From positions 3,658,001-3,722,000 of the forward strand of contig NZ_CP108529.1 of NCBI RefSeq assembly GCF_036002945.1: a stretch of DNA of 64,000 nt, written 5' to 3'. Each line of letters starts with the position of its first letter. Position 1 is the first letter of the stretch. A program made the translations under genes and the position numbers. The notes beneath the pieces are model-generated. The model was not told where the DNA came from. It worked only from the letters and a program-made list of their open reading frames with translations, and searched no databases. Positions 44,546 to 54,765 of the stretch are shown piece by piece. Source of the DNA: Streptomyces sp. NBC_01224. Its GTDB lineage: Bacteria > Actinomycetota > Actinomycetes > Streptomycetales > Streptomycetaceae.

Positions 44546-46075
44546 TTACTTCACCCCGCGGCCCGCGTAGGCGCCGAGGTTGGGGGCGCCGGGCTTCAGC
44601 TCGTTGCCGAAGTAGTCCTTGCCGCCGTTGTTCTCGATGACGGCTCCGGCGGCGAGGGCGGGGGAGCCCGCACCGAGACGGAAGTCGGGTCGGAGCTTCG
44701 GATCGGCCGTGATGCCGCCGGGGTTGGGGCGGGTCATGCCGATGCCGTAGAAGGCGTTGTGGTCGAAGGAGAGCCCGGGTGTCGGGTTCTTGAAGGCGTA
44801 GCCGCCAATGCCCTCGCTCACGAAGATGTTGTTCCGGATGGAAAGTTCGTGCTGGGTGGTGGCGGGGCTGCCGGCGTCGTCCTGGACGAGGTAGCCGGGG
44901 ATCTGCTCCTTGTTGTGGAAGGTGTTGTTGTAGATCTCCGTGCCGAGGATCGGGCCCCAGCAGTTCTGGATCAGACGGGCCCCGTCGTTGCGGCTGACGT
45001 TGTAGCGGGCGACCGTGCCGATGGTCTTGGCGCCGCTGTACGGGCAGATCAGCAGGAAGCCGCCCTTGTTGTCGTGGCTGTAGTTGTACTGGAAGACCGT
45101 GTTCTGCGAGGCGCCGTCGGCGTCGAAGGACATCCCGTCGTGGGTGTTGCCGCCGCCGGAGACCTCGTTGTACTCGACGGTCGTGTCGTCGGTGTTGAAG
45201 GTCCAGATGCCCGCGTTGGCGGAGGGCGAGCGCAGCTGGAAGCCGTCGACCCGGTTGTGGTCGACGCGGGCGCCACTGGTGGTGTCGAGCTTCATGCCGT
45301 CGCCGGCCAGGGACTTCAGCGTGTTGTGGTGGATGCGGACTCCGGTGCTCGGCGTCCACTCCCCCGGGTAGACGTTCGGGTCCTGCTGCTGGCCGACCAG
45401 ATCGCGCTTGGAGAAGGTCGACTTGAAGTAGATGCCCTCGCGGTCGACGTCCTCGATACGGTTGTGCCCGATGTCCAGGCCGTCGTACCGGCTCGCCTTC
45501 GCCTTGCCCTCGACCGCGATGTGGATCGCGCTGGAACCGGACACCGTCTTGTAGTCGCCGCCGCGCACATCGTGAATGTAGAGGCCGGAGATGTCGAAGC
45601 CGCGGGCGGTGCCGTAGTCGGTGAGGCGGAGGCGGACGCCGTTGCGCTCGCTGCCGGGGTTGTCGGCGTTGGTGATCTCCAGGGCCTTGAGGTGCACGTA
45701 CTGCATGTTGGAGAGCAGCACGGCATCGTGGGCGCCCGCGCCGTCCAGCTTGGCGCGGGCCGGGCCGTTGCCGTAGTCGGCGATGGTGAACGGTGCGCGG
45801 GCGGAGCCGGTGCCCTTGGGGGCGAGGGTGCCGGTGCAGGTGGCGCCGCGCTTGAAGAGCAGCCGGTCGCCGGGGCCATAGATGTGCGCGTTGGCCTCGG
45901 CGAGCGTGGTCCAGGGGTGCTGCTTGCTGCCGGTGGCGTCGGCCGGGGCGGCTGTGCAGTCGACGTGGAAGGTACGGCCGGTGGGTGCGGCCTGTGCGGC
46001 GCTCTGGCCGGCAACAGTCAGACCGGCGGCGGCCGTCAGGGCCGCGAGCGTCGCAGCGGTGACGCGATGTCTCAC
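44546..46075 (-). CDS. Secreted right-handed beta-helix protein (polysaccharide lyase candidate)
   Basis: 509 residues from GTG 46075 with GGAGG upstream. Signal peptide (VTAATLAALTAAAGLTVAG, cut after AQA) and then parallel beta-helix repeats with typical Asn ladders: HIAVEGKAKASRYDGLDIGH, GVRIHHNTLKSLAGDGMKLD, FQYNYSHDNKGGFLLICPYS. The overall organisation matches pectate-lyase-like/PL families and alginate or rhamnogalacturonan enzymes; the exact family and catalytic residues cannot be assigned by eye. Divergent from the regulator gene at 46275, with shared TGATCGAA operators, and near a sugar importer: extracellular polysaccharide degradation is the likely role. Confidence 0.85.
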   Translation of the reverse strand: MRHRVTAATLAALTAAAGLTVAGQSAAQAAPTGRTFHVDCTAAPADATGSKQHPWTTLAEANAHIYGPGDRLLFKRGATCTGTLAPKGTGSARAPFTIADYGNGPARAKLDGAGAHDAVLLSNMQYVHLKALEITNADNPGSERNGVRLRLTDYGTARGFDISGLYIHDVRGGDYKTVSGSSAIHIAVEGKAKASRYDGLDIGHNRIEDVDREGIYFKSTFSKRDLVGQQQDPNVYPGEWTPSTGVRIHHNTLKSLAGDGMKLDTTSGARVDHNRVDGFQLRSPSANAGIWTFNTDDTTVEYNEVSGGGNTHDGMSFDADGASQNTVFQYNYSHDNKGGFLLICPYSGAKTIGTVARYNVSRNDGARLIQNCWGPILGTEIYNNTFHNKEQIPGYLVQDDAGSPATTQHELSIRNNIFVSEGIGGYAFKNPTPGLSFDHNAFYGIGMTRPNPGGITADPKLRPDFRLGAGSPALAAGAVIENNGGKDYFGNELKPGAPNLGAYAGRGVK

Positions 46076-46139
46076 AATTCCTCCGTACGAACAGTCAGGG
46101 ACGGGACGAGTCGGCATCGCCGGAATCCTGGACTCGGAT

Positions 46140-46194
46140 TGATCGAACGTCAATGGATTGCGTTTGAATGATCGAAACTCCCATCGTTCGATCA
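46140..46194. promoter_or_regulatory. Operator cluster (three TGATCGAA boxes) between lyase and regulator
   Basis: TGATCGAA at 46140-46147 and 46169-46176, and its inverse TTCGATCA at 46187-46194; the last two form an inverted repeat with a 10-base spacer. The same TTCGATCA occurs upstream of the ABC importer operon (47478-47485). The obvious candidate ligand is the DeoR/LacI-type regulator encoded next to it. Confidence 0.75.
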
Positions 46195-46274
46195 CGTTGG
46201 TCTAGGGTCGGACAACGGGCCTCGGCACCGGCCGGACCGGGGGCCGGGCCACACACTGCGAGGGGACTGCTGCC

Positions 46275-47369
46275 GTGCGCGAAAGTGCTGCTGAACGCCA
46301 TGACCGCCTGCTGGGGCTGGTACGGGAAAGGGGCTCGGCCCGGGTCTCGGACCTGGCCTCGCAGCTGGGGGTCTCGCCCGTCACGGTGCGCCGGGACGTG
46401 GAGGAGCTGGCCGGCCGGGGCCTGCTCGACCGGGTCCACGGCTCGGTGTCCTGGCCGCAGAACGCCGCCCCCGCCGCGACGGGGCCCGGCGGCACCGGCA
46501 CCGGCGCCGGCCTGGTCCTCGGCATGCTCGCACCCTCGTCGACCTACTACTTCGCCGAGGTCATCCGTGGGGCACACGAGGCCGCGGCCAGGGCGGGTGC
46601 CCGGCTGATCCTGCGGATCTCCGACTACCGGCCGCAGGAGGACCACGCCCGCACCGAGGGCCTGCTCTCCGCGGGCGCCGAGGGGCTGCTGGTCGCGCCG
46701 GGCTGGCAGCACCCCGGCGACCCCGCCGCGTTCGGCGGCTGGATCGCCTCGCTGCCCGTGCCGACCGTCCTGCTGGAGCGCAGGCCCACCGCGGGATCCC
46801 CGCTGGACGGCCTGGACCGGGTCTGCTCGGACCATGCGCACGGGGTGCTGCTCGCCGTGCGCCACCTGGTGGATCTCGGACACGGGGCGCCGCTGCTGAT
46901 GGCTCGGGCGGACTCCCCGACCGCCGTCGCGGTGCGGTCCGGGTACGAGGAGGCCCTGGCTGTGCTCGGGCTGCGGGCACCGCAGGACGTGATCGATTCC
47001 GTACCGGCCGAACTCGCTCCGGACGCGTTCGAACAGGCCGTGCAGGCGCTGCGTGAGGCGGTCCACTCGGGGGTGGCGACGGCGGCGCTGATCCACAACG
47101 ACGTGGACGCGATCCAGGTGGTGCAGCGCCTGGCCGAGCTGGGCGTACGGGTGCCGGACGATCTGGCGCTGATCGCGTACGACGACGAGGTGGCCGCCCT
47201 CGCGGACACCCCGCTCACGGCGGTGGCACCGCCCAAGCGCGAAGTGGGCCGCCATGCGACGGAACTGCTGGTGGAGCGGCTCGGCCAGGGCACGGACATG
47301 CCCCGGCGTCATCTGACGCTGCTCCCGCAGCTGCGGGTCCGGGACTCGTGCGGAGCACCTTTCTCGTAG
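46275..47369 (+). CDS. DeoR/LacI hybrid transcriptional regulator of sugar locus
   Basis: 364 residues, GTG start. The N-terminal winged helix is DeoR-type (RHDRLLGLVRERGSARVSDL, SPVTVRRDVEEL), while residues ~80-360 are a LacI-type sugar-binding domain (LGMLAPSSTYYFAEVIRGAH, LIAYDDEVAALADTPLTAVA). Such hybrids are known in actinobacteria. It stands between a divergent polysaccharide lyase gene and the importer operon downstream; matching operator boxes on both sides indicate that it controls both, most likely as a repressor released by a sugar or oligosaccharide. Confidence 0.9.
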   Translation: MRESAAERHDRLLGLVRERGSARVSDLASQLGVSPVTVRRDVEELAGRGLLDRVHGSVSWPQNAAPAATGPGGTGTGAGLVLGMLAPSSTYYFAEVIRGAHEAAARAGARLILRISDYRPQEDHARTEGLLSAGAEGLLVAPGWQHPGDPAAFGGWIASLPVPTVLLERRPTAGSPLDGLDRVCSDHAHGVLLAVRHLVDLGHGAPLLMARADSPTAVAVRSGYEEALAVLGLRAPQDVIDSVPAELAPDAFEQAVQALREAVHSGVATAALIHNDVDAIQVVQRLAELGVRVPDDLALIAYDDEVAALADTPLTAVAPPKREVGRHATELLVERLGQGTDMPRRHLTLLPQLRVRDSCGAPFS

Positions 47370-47468
47370 GCGGTGAAGCAGGCGTTGAAGCCGGCTTGGA
47401 GCAGGCGTCCTCGCGGCCTCACGCCCCCTCCCGCGGGGCATTCCACCCGCTTCCGTACGTAACTTATC

Positions 47469-47485
47469 TGATCTTTTTTCGATCA
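47469..47485. promoter_or_regulatory. Operator upstream of sugar ABC operon
   Basis: TGATC-N7-GATCA inverted repeat (47469-47485) containing TTCGATCA at 47478-47485, the motif also present three times upstream of the lyase/regulator pair. It lies 16 bases before the predicted -35 box. Confidence 0.65.
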
Positions 47486-47500
47486 ATCGCTCTTTCGCTC

Positions 47501-47529
47501 TTGACTTCGGTCACGGCTGGTCCAAGGAT
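47501..47529 (+). promoter_or_regulatory. Promoter of sugar ABC operon
   Basis: TTGACT (47501-47506) and AAGGAT (47524-47529) with 17-base spacing, placing the start near 47536 and a leader of about 36 bases ending in AGGAG before GTG 47572. Confidence 0.6.
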
Positions 47530-47571
47530 CACGGCCAACGCCAATGTTGTCGCCTGTTCAGGAGCCTCGCT

Positions 47572-48900
47572 GTGAGCCGCAGTTCGAGCAGAACGTCCCT
47601 CGCCGTAGTCGGCGCCGCCACCGCCCTCGCCGTTCTCACGGCCTGTGGCGGCAGCGGCGACGACAATGCCGCCGCCGGAAGCGACGGCAAGCCCGTCAGC
47701 ATCACCTTCTGGGGCTGGACCAAGGGGTCCAAGGAGGTCGTTGACGCGTTCAACGCCTCGCACAAGAACATCAAGGTGGTGTACGAGGAGATCCCGTCCG
47801 GCAACGCGGGCGGCTACGCCAAGATCTCCAACGCGGTGAAGGCGGGCAACGCCCCCGATCTGGTCTCCATCGAGTACCCGCAGCTTCCGGAGTACGTCAG
47901 TCAGGGCGCGCTCCAGGACATCGGCCAGTACTTCACCGACGACATCAAGAAGAAGCTGCTGCCGCAGGCGGTCGAGCTGACGACGCTCGGCGGCAAGAAC
48001 TGGGCTGTCCCGTTCGACGCCTCGCCGCAGTCCTTCTACTACCGCAAGGACCTGTTCGAGAAGTACGGCGTCGAGGTCCCCAAGACCTGGGACGAGTTCC
48101 GCAAGGCCGCCGAGAAGATCAAGAAGGCCGACAAGAAGGCCCGGATCGGCACCTTCTTCCCCGACGACCCGACCACGTTCCAGGCGATGGCCTGGCAGGC
48201 CGGCGCCCAGTGGTACAAGCCCGAGGGCGACACCTGGAAGGTCAGCACGGCAGACGCGGCCACCAACAAGGTCGCCGACTACTGGCAGGGCCTGCTCGAC
48301 GACGACCTGATCCGCGCCAACGCCTCGTTCAGTCCCGAGTGGACCAACTCCCTCAAGAACGGCGGCACCGTCGGCTACCTCGGCGCCGCCTGGGGCGCAG
48401 GTGTCCTCAAGGGCACGCTGCCCGAGCAGAGCGGCAAGTGGGCCGTCGCCCCGATGCCCAGCTGGGACGGCAAGCCGGCCAGCGGCATGCTCGGCGGCTC
48501 CACCTTCGCGGTGACGAAGACCAGCAAGAAGGCCGAGGCCGCGGTCGAGTTCGCCACCTGGATGTCGACCACCGAGGAAGGCATCAAGGCCCGCATCGAG
48601 TCCGGCACTTCGAGTGCCTTCCCGGCCGCGGCGGCTCTGCGCCCGGTGGCGAAGAAGTCCTTCGACGCCGGCTTCTACGGCGGCGAGGACATCTACCAGG
48701 TGTTCGAGGGCGCCGCCGCGTCCATCGGCCCGGACTGGAACTGGGGCCCGACGACCGGCACCACGAACACCACCATGAAGGACCAGTTCGGCAAGGTCGC
48801 GAGCGGTGGCACCACCATCAAGGACGCCGTGAAGGCCGGGCACGAGGCCACCGTCGCCGAGCTGAAGAAGCGCGGTCTGAAGGTCGAGGACGCCGGCTGA
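47572..48900 (+). CDS. ABC transporter sugar-binding lipoprotein
   Basis: 442 residues, GTG start. Lipoprotein signal with lipobox LTAC (VLTACGGSGDD), then a family 1 extracellular solute-binding protein: ITFWGWTKGSKEVVDAFNAS, GNAPDLVSIEYPQLPEY, WDEFRKAAEKIKKADK. Captures a sugar or oligosaccharide for the two permeases that follow; ligand unknown. First gene of a four-gene run; its stop codon TGA overlaps the ATG of the next gene (TGATG). Confidence 0.93.
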   Translation: MSRSSSRTSLAVVGAATALAVLTACGGSGDDNAAAGSDGKPVSITFWGWTKGSKEVVDAFNASHKNIKVVYEEIPSGNAGGYAKISNAVKAGNAPDLVSIEYPQLPEYVSQGALQDIGQYFTDDIKKKLLPQAVELTTLGGKNWAVPFDASPQSFYYRKDLFEKYGVEVPKTWDEFRKAAEKIKKADKKARIGTFFPDDPTTFQAMAWQAGAQWYKPEGDTWKVSTADAATNKVADYWQGLLDDDLIRANASFSPEWTNSLKNGGTVGYLGAAWGAGVLKGTLPEQSGKWAVAPMPSWDGKPASGMLGGSTFAVTKTSKKAEAAVEFATWMSTTEEGIKARIESGTSSAFPAAAALRPVAKKSFDAGFYGGEDIYQVFEGAAASIGPDWNWGPTTGTTNTTMKDQFGKVASGGTTIKDAVKAGHEATVAELKKRGLKVEDAG

Positions 48901-49793
48901 TGAAGCGCGCCCGGACGACCAGAGCCGCCGCCATCCTGCTGGGGCCCTTCTTCGTACTGTTCACCGTGGCCATGGTGCTGCCGATCGGATACGCGGTCTG
49001 GCTCAGCCTGTTCACGGAGAAACAGTCCGGCCTGGGCTTCGGCGGCACCGAGACCGTCTTCAGCGGACTCGACAACTACACGGCGGCCCTGGGCGACCGG
49101 GCGTTCCGCGAGGGCTTCGGCGTACTCCTCGGATACTGCCTGTTCTACATTCCGCTGCTGCTCATCGGGGCCCTCGCCCTCGCCCTGCTGCTGGACTCCA
49201 CGCTGGCCCGCGCCCGCCGGTTCTTCCAGCTCGCGCTCTTCCTGCCGCACGCCGTGCCCGGCATCATCGCCGCGCTGATCTGGGTGTACCTCTACACACC
49301 CCAGCTCAGCCCGGTGGTCAGCGCCATGGAGTCCGGCGGCATCGGCTTCGACTTCTTCTCACCCGAGGGCGCCCTCCCCTCCATCGTCAACATCGCCCTG
49401 TGGGAGTGGCTCGGCTACAACATGGTGATCTTCTATGCCGCGTTGCAGGCAATCGACCGCTCCGTACTCGAAGCGGCGACGGTCGACGGGGCTGGTGCCT
49501 GGCGCGTCGCACTCAGCATCAAGGTCCCGCTGATCCGCGCCTCGGTCGTGATGGTCGCGCTGTTCACGGTCATCGGCTCGCTCCAGCTGTTCACCGAGCC
49601 GCTGATCCTCAACAAGGGGACCGGTTCGGCCGTCACCTCCACCTGGACGCCGAACATGTACGCGTACACCGCGGCCTTCGAACGCAACGACTACGGTCTC
49701 GCCGCGGCCGCCTCCATCCTGCTGGCGCTCACGGCCGCGCTGCTGTCCTTCGTCGTCACCCGCTTCACCGGCCGGAAGGGCAAGAAAGCATGA
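48900..49793 (+). CDS. Sugar ABC transporter permease (MalF-like)
   Basis: 297 residues with six hydrophobic helices; the EAA loop that contacts the ATPase is EAATVDGAGAWRVALSIKVP. Overlaps the binding-protein gene by one base and the second permease by four (ATGA), so the three are translationally coupled. Confidence 0.93.
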   Translation: MKRARTTRAAAILLGPFFVLFTVAMVLPIGYAVWLSLFTEKQSGLGFGGTETVFSGLDNYTAALGDRAFREGFGVLLGYCLFYIPLLLIGALALALLLDSTLARARRFFQLALFLPHAVPGIIAALIWVYLYTPQLSPVVSAMESGGIGFDFFSPEGALPSIVNIALWEWLGYNMVIFYAALQAIDRSVLEAATVDGAGAWRVALSIKVPLIRASVVMVALFTVIGSLQLFTEPLILNKGTGSAVTSTWTPNMYAYTAAFERNDYGLAAAASILLALTAALLSFVVTRFTGRKGKKA

Positions 49794-50644
49794 ACTCCCC
49801 CGCCTCCCGCGGCCGCTGGATGTCGAAGACCGCGGTCAACGGCTTCCTCCTGCTCGCCGTCGTCTACATGCTCTTCCCCCTCGTCTGGCTGGTCACCGCC
49901 GCCACGAAGGACACGGGCGGTCTGCTCGCGGGCAACGCCTTCTCCTTCGAGGGTTTCAACCTCGGCGAGAATCTGTCGAACCTGGCCTCCTACGGCGACG
50001 GCATCTACTTCCGCTGGTACCTCAACAGCCTCTTCTACGCGGGCGGCGGGGCGATCGTCTGCTCGCTGATCTGTGTCGCCGCGGGATACGCCTTCGACAA
50101 GTACGAATTCCGGGGCAAGGAGAAGCTGTTCGGCCTCGTGCTGATGGGCGTGCTCGTCCCCACCACGGCGCTCGCCCTGCCGATGTATCTCCTGGCCTCC
50201 AAGACCGGCCTGGTCAACACCTACTGGTCCGTGCTGATCCCGGTGCTCGTCAATCCGTTCGGCGTGTATCTCGCCCGGGTGTTCAGCGCCGGGTACATAC
50301 CGAACGAGGCCCTGGAGGCCGCCCGGATCGACGGGGCCGGCGAGCTGCGCGTCTTCTGGTCCATCGGACTGCGCATGGTCATGCCGGGCTTCGTGACCGT
50401 CTTCCTCTTCCAGTTCACCGCGATCTGGAACAACTTCTTCCTCCCCCTCGTGATGCTCTCGGACCGCAAGCTCTTCCCGCTGAGCCTCGGTCTGTACTCC
50501 TGGAACACCAACACCCACGGCGAGCCGAGCTTCTATCCGCTCGTCGTCACCGGCTCCCTCCTCGCCGTCATCCCCCTGATCGTCGCCTTCGTCTCGCTGC
50601 AGCGGCACTGGAAGGCCGGTCTGACCGCCGGCAGCGTCAAGTGA
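49790..50644 (+). CDS. Sugar ABC transporter permease (MalG-like)
   Basis: 284 residues, six helices, EAA loop EAARIDGAGELRVFWSIGLR. The ATG is embedded in the stop of the first permease. No ATPase gene follows; in Streptomyces many such importers share the ATPase MsiK encoded elsewhere, and this is the likely arrangement here. Confidence 0.93.
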   Translation: MNSPASRGRWMSKTAVNGFLLLAVVYMLFPLVWLVTAATKDTGGLLAGNAFSFEGFNLGENLSNLASYGDGIYFRWYLNSLFYAGGGAIVCSLICVAAGYAFDKYEFRGKEKLFGLVLMGVLVPTTALALPMYLLASKTGLVNTYWSVLIPVLVNPFGVYLARVFSAGYIPNEALEAARIDGAGELRVFWSIGLRMVMPGFVTVFLFQFTAIWNNFFLPLVMLSDRKLFPLSLGLYSWNTNTHGEPSFYPLVVTGSLLAVIPLIVAFVSLQRHWKAGLTAGSVK

Positions 50645-50679
50645 CTCTCACACGAGACCTGAGGAGTACGAGTTCCACC

Positions 50680-51708
50680 ATGCCCCACGCCACTGACAAC
50701 CGGCCGACGGCCCTGCTCGCGATGGGCCCCGGCATCGCCGGACGCCTCCTCGCCGACCGCCACCGCACCCGGCTGGCGACCCTCACCCGTACCGATCCGC
50801 ACCTCGTCGCCCACGACCTGGCCGACCCGACGCCCGAGGTGGCCGCCGCGCTCGCCGATGCCGAGGTGCTGTTCACCTGCTGGGGCGCGACTCCGCTCAC
50901 CGCCGAGGTGCTGACGGCCGCGCCCCGGCTGCGGGCCGTGGTGCACGCGGCCGGTTCCGTGAAGCACCACATCACGGACGCCTGCTGGGAGCGCGGGATC
51001 GCCGTCACCTCGGCGGCCGGGGCCAACGCGCTGCCGGTCGCCGAATTCACGCTCGCCGCGATCCTCTTCGCGGGCAAGCGCATCCTGCACTCCGCGGATC
51101 GCTATCGCGCCCTGCGCGCCGACCACGACTGGCTCGCGGAGCTCGACGGCTCCGGCAACTACCGCCGTACGGTCGGCATCGTCGGCGCCTCCCGCATCGG
51201 CCGGCGCGTGATCGAGCTGCTGCGCCCCTTCGACCTGGACGTCCTGCTGTACGACCCGTACGTGGACGGTCCGGAGGCGGCGCGGCTCGGTGTACGGCTC
51301 ACCTCGCTCGACGAGCTGTGCGCGAGCAGCTCGGTCGTATCTGTACACGCGCCGCAGCTCCCGGAGACGCACCACATGATCGGCGTGGCGCAGCTGTCGG
51401 CCATGGCGACCGGGGCGACGCTGATCAACACGGCGCGGGGGTCGCTGATCGACGAGGAGGCGCTGCTGCCCGAGCTGACCACCGGGCGGCTGCACGCGGT
51501 GCTGGATGTGACGGAGCCTGAACTTCCGCCTGCGCACTCGCCGTTGTACGACCTGCCGAATGTGCTGCTCACCCCGCATGTCGCGGGTTCGCTGGGCGAT
51601 GAGCTGCACCGGATGGCCGACCAGGCGCTGGACGAGATGGAGCGGTTCGCGGCCGGCCTGCCCTTCGCGGACCCGGTCCGGGCGGGGGCGCTGCCGCGCT
51701 CGGCGTGA
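50680..51708 (+). CDS. D-2-hydroxyacid dehydrogenase family protein
   Basis: 342 residues from ATG 50680 (GAGGAG upstream); a GTG at 50641 that overlaps the permease stop codon (GTGA) is an alternative. NAD domain RTVGIVGASRIGRRVIELL; catalytic Arg in INTARGSLID, Glu in VTEPELPPAHSPL and His in LLTPHVAGS. The glycine motif reads GASRIG rather than GxGxxG. Being the last gene of the importer operon, it may act on a sugar acid derived from the imported carbohydrate, such as a keto-uronate product; this is inference. Confidence 0.88.
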   Translation: MPHATDNRPTALLAMGPGIAGRLLADRHRTRLATLTRTDPHLVAHDLADPTPEVAAALADAEVLFTCWGATPLTAEVLTAAPRLRAVVHAAGSVKHHITDACWERGIAVTSAAGANALPVAEFTLAAILFAGKRILHSADRYRALRADHDWLAELDGSGNYRRTVGIVGASRIGRRVIELLRPFDLDVLLYDPYVDGPEAARLGVRLTSLDELCASSSVVSVHAPQLPETHHMIGVAQLSAMATGATLINTARGSLIDEEALLPELTTGRLHAVLDVTEPELPPAHSPLYDLPNVLLTPHVAGSLGDELHRMADQALDEMERFAAGLPFADPVRAGALPRSA

Positions 51709-51958
51709 CGGGGGTTGTGAGCTGCTGAGCCGGGATCGGAGGCTCCCCGCCCCCGCCAGTGCTCCCGACCGCGCGCGGAAATGACGAAACCCCCTCACCG
51801 CCGCCCCGGTGAGGGGTGACGAGCGCGGGGACGCCGTGGTCGTGCCGCATGGTTCTGCCTCCAACTCTTGTCCGGAGGAAAGCTGTTGCAGCCACCGGTG
51901 ACGATGGGAAGATCCGCATGGATCGGCTTGCAGACGACCAGAGCGAGGGGCGAGTCCA

Positions 51959-52156
51959 ATGGCAGGCGCGTTACCGTGGGACCCCGAGAGGAAATACGAC
52001 ACCGCCGACGAGTTGGTGTCCTTTGAGGGCAAGTCCTACAAGCAGCAGCAGTGGAGCACGAACAAAAGGCCGGACATCTATAACGGCATTGGTATGCCAT
52101 GGGCCCTCGTTGCGGCTCGTCCGAGCGCCAAGGAGCCCTCCCGGAAACCCAGTTGA
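51959..52156 (+). CDS. Small protein resembling chitin-binding type 3 domain
   Basis: 65 residues, ATG preceded by GAGGGG. The segment LPWDPERKYDTADELVSFEG followed by KSYKQQQWSTN matches the pattern of CBM5/12 (chitin-binding type 3) domains: WDP, Y, V-S-Y/F-x-G-K-x-Y and an aromatic W. There is no signal peptide and the C-terminus is Pro/Lys-rich. Such free-standing modules are found in phage-derived and secreted-complex genes. Its stop overlaps a possible cysteine-rich frame (TTGA). Confidence 0.6.
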   Translation: MAGALPWDPERKYDTADELVSFEGKSYKQQQWSTNKRPDIYNGIGMPWALVAARPSAKEPSRKPS

Positions 52157-52272
52157 GTAGTGATCCCGCAGTCGGCAAGCCCCTCGCGAGTGGCTGTCAG
52201 TGCGGCCCGGGCTACTCATGCGGCTGCTGCCGGTCCGGCGGCCCATGTCAGTGCGGCGGCGGCTGTAGCTGA
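52153..52272 (+). CDS. Cysteine-rich microprotein candidate (39 residues)
   Basis: A short frame starting at TTG 52153, overlapping the preceding stop (TTGA), encodes eight cysteines in 24 residues: SGCQCGPGYSCGCCRS then GGPCQCGGGCS and stop. Cysteine is rare in Streptomyces proteins, so this density by chance is unlikely, although TGC-rich sequence arises in one frame of GC repeats. The start lacks a close ribosome binding site; AAGGAG is 17 bases upstream, so coupling to the upstream gene is needed. Metal binding or a modified peptide precursor are possibilities. Confidence 0.35.
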   Translation: MSSDPAVGKPLASGCQCGPGYSCGCCRSGGPCQCGGGCS

Positions 52273-52327
52273 CAGCGGGCTGAGCGCCGATCTGTCTCGG
52301 GCGGCCGTTCCACCGTCCGAGACTGCA

Positions 52328-52522
52328 TCAGGACGAGTCGCCGGCAGCCCCGAAGTCCTCGCCGGTCTTCACCAAGTGACACTCACGGCACAGCGGCTGA
52401 ACAACCCCGTCCGTGTCCTCGCCACCACGCGCGAGCGGCTGCACATGATCCACGTCCACCACGTCCGCGAGAACGAGCGACGCACAGCGGGCAGCACCAT
52501 CGCTCAACGCCTGGCCGGGCAC
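52328..52522 (-). pseudogene. HNH endonuclease remnant
   Basis: The minus-strand frame has a recognisable HNH core: VDVDHVQPLARGGEDTDGVV followed by QPLCRECHLVKTGEDFG. The N-terminal part normally carrying the first CxxC and the upstream domain is missing, and the frame begins immediately beyond the groEL terminator. It looks like the 3' part of a decayed nuclease gene of phage or mobile origin. Confidence 0.6.
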
Positions 52523-52525
52523 CTC

Positions 52526-52562
52526 TGAGGCCCGGTACCCCGCGACGGGGTACCGGGCCTCA
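52526..52562 (-). terminator. Terminator downstream of groEL1
   Basis: Perfect 17-bp stem, TGAGGCCCGGTACCCCG with CGGGGTACCGGGCCTCA around a CGA loop, 20 bases past the groEL1 stop. Confidence 0.88.
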
Positions 52563-52582
52563 GTGGCTGTCCGAGCTACACG

Positions 52583-54223
<1,641 letters not shown>

Positions 54224-54304
54224 TCAAACGAACTGCGCCCCCGGCCACCCGGCTGGTTATTCGCAGGGGGCCAGGGGCGCAGAACAGAAGCAAACGTGGG
54301 TGAA

Positions 54305-54613
54305 TTACTTCTCGATGATCGCGAGCACGTCGCGAGCCGAGAGGACGAGGTACTCCTCGCCGTTGTACTTCACCTCGGTGCCGCCGTACTTGCTGTACAG
54401 CACGACGTCGCCGGTCTTGACGTCGAGCGGAAGGCGCTCGCCGTTCTCGAAGCGGCCCGGGCCCACGGCCAGGACGACGCCCTCCTGGGGCTTCTCCTTA
54501 GCGGTGTCCGGAATGACCAGGCCGGAGGCCGTGGTCTGCTCGGCGTCGAGCGGCTGGACCACAATGCGGTCCTCGAGCGGCTTGATCGCAACCTTGGAGC
54601 TGGCGGTCGACAC
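54305..54613 (-). CDS. groES: Co-chaperonin GroES (10 kDa)
   Basis: 102 residues, GTG 54613 with AGGGGGAG upstream. [20 protein letters not shown], the mobile loop [19 protein letters not shown] and [14 protein letters not shown] are typical. First gene of the groES-groEL1 operon. Two CIRCE elements lie 100-180 bases upstream. Confidence 0.97.
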   Translation of the reverse strand: MSTASSKVAIKPLEDRIVVQPLDAEQTTASGLVIPDTAKEKPQEGVVLAVGPGRFENGERLPLDVKTGDVVLYSKYGGTEVKYNGEEYLVLSARDVLAIIEK

Positions 54614-54718
54614 GATCCGGTCTCCCCCTTCGGAGATCTCACGGGGTTAAGAGTCTTTGGATGGCGACCAGGTGGATCCGTCGTCGCGGGTGCCGGACCT
54701 GCCAGTCGCACAGTACTG

Positions 54719-54745
54719 CTGGCACTCTCCAGTGGTGAGTGCCAG
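54719..54745. promoter_or_regulatory. CIRCE element 1 (HrcA operator)
   Basis: CTGGCACTC-N9-GAGTGCCAG, a perfect 9-bp inverted repeat with the canonical CIRCE spacing, upstream of groES. Confidence 0.92.
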
Positions 54746-54765
54746 CACCGAGACTATGACCGGGA

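Noticed and set aside
52160..52528. 122-codon plus-strand frame after the small CBM-like protein
   Set aside because: Its C-terminal half is antisense to the HNH core and the N-terminal half is Ala/Ser low complexity in another frame of the cysteine-rich stretch; no homology visible.
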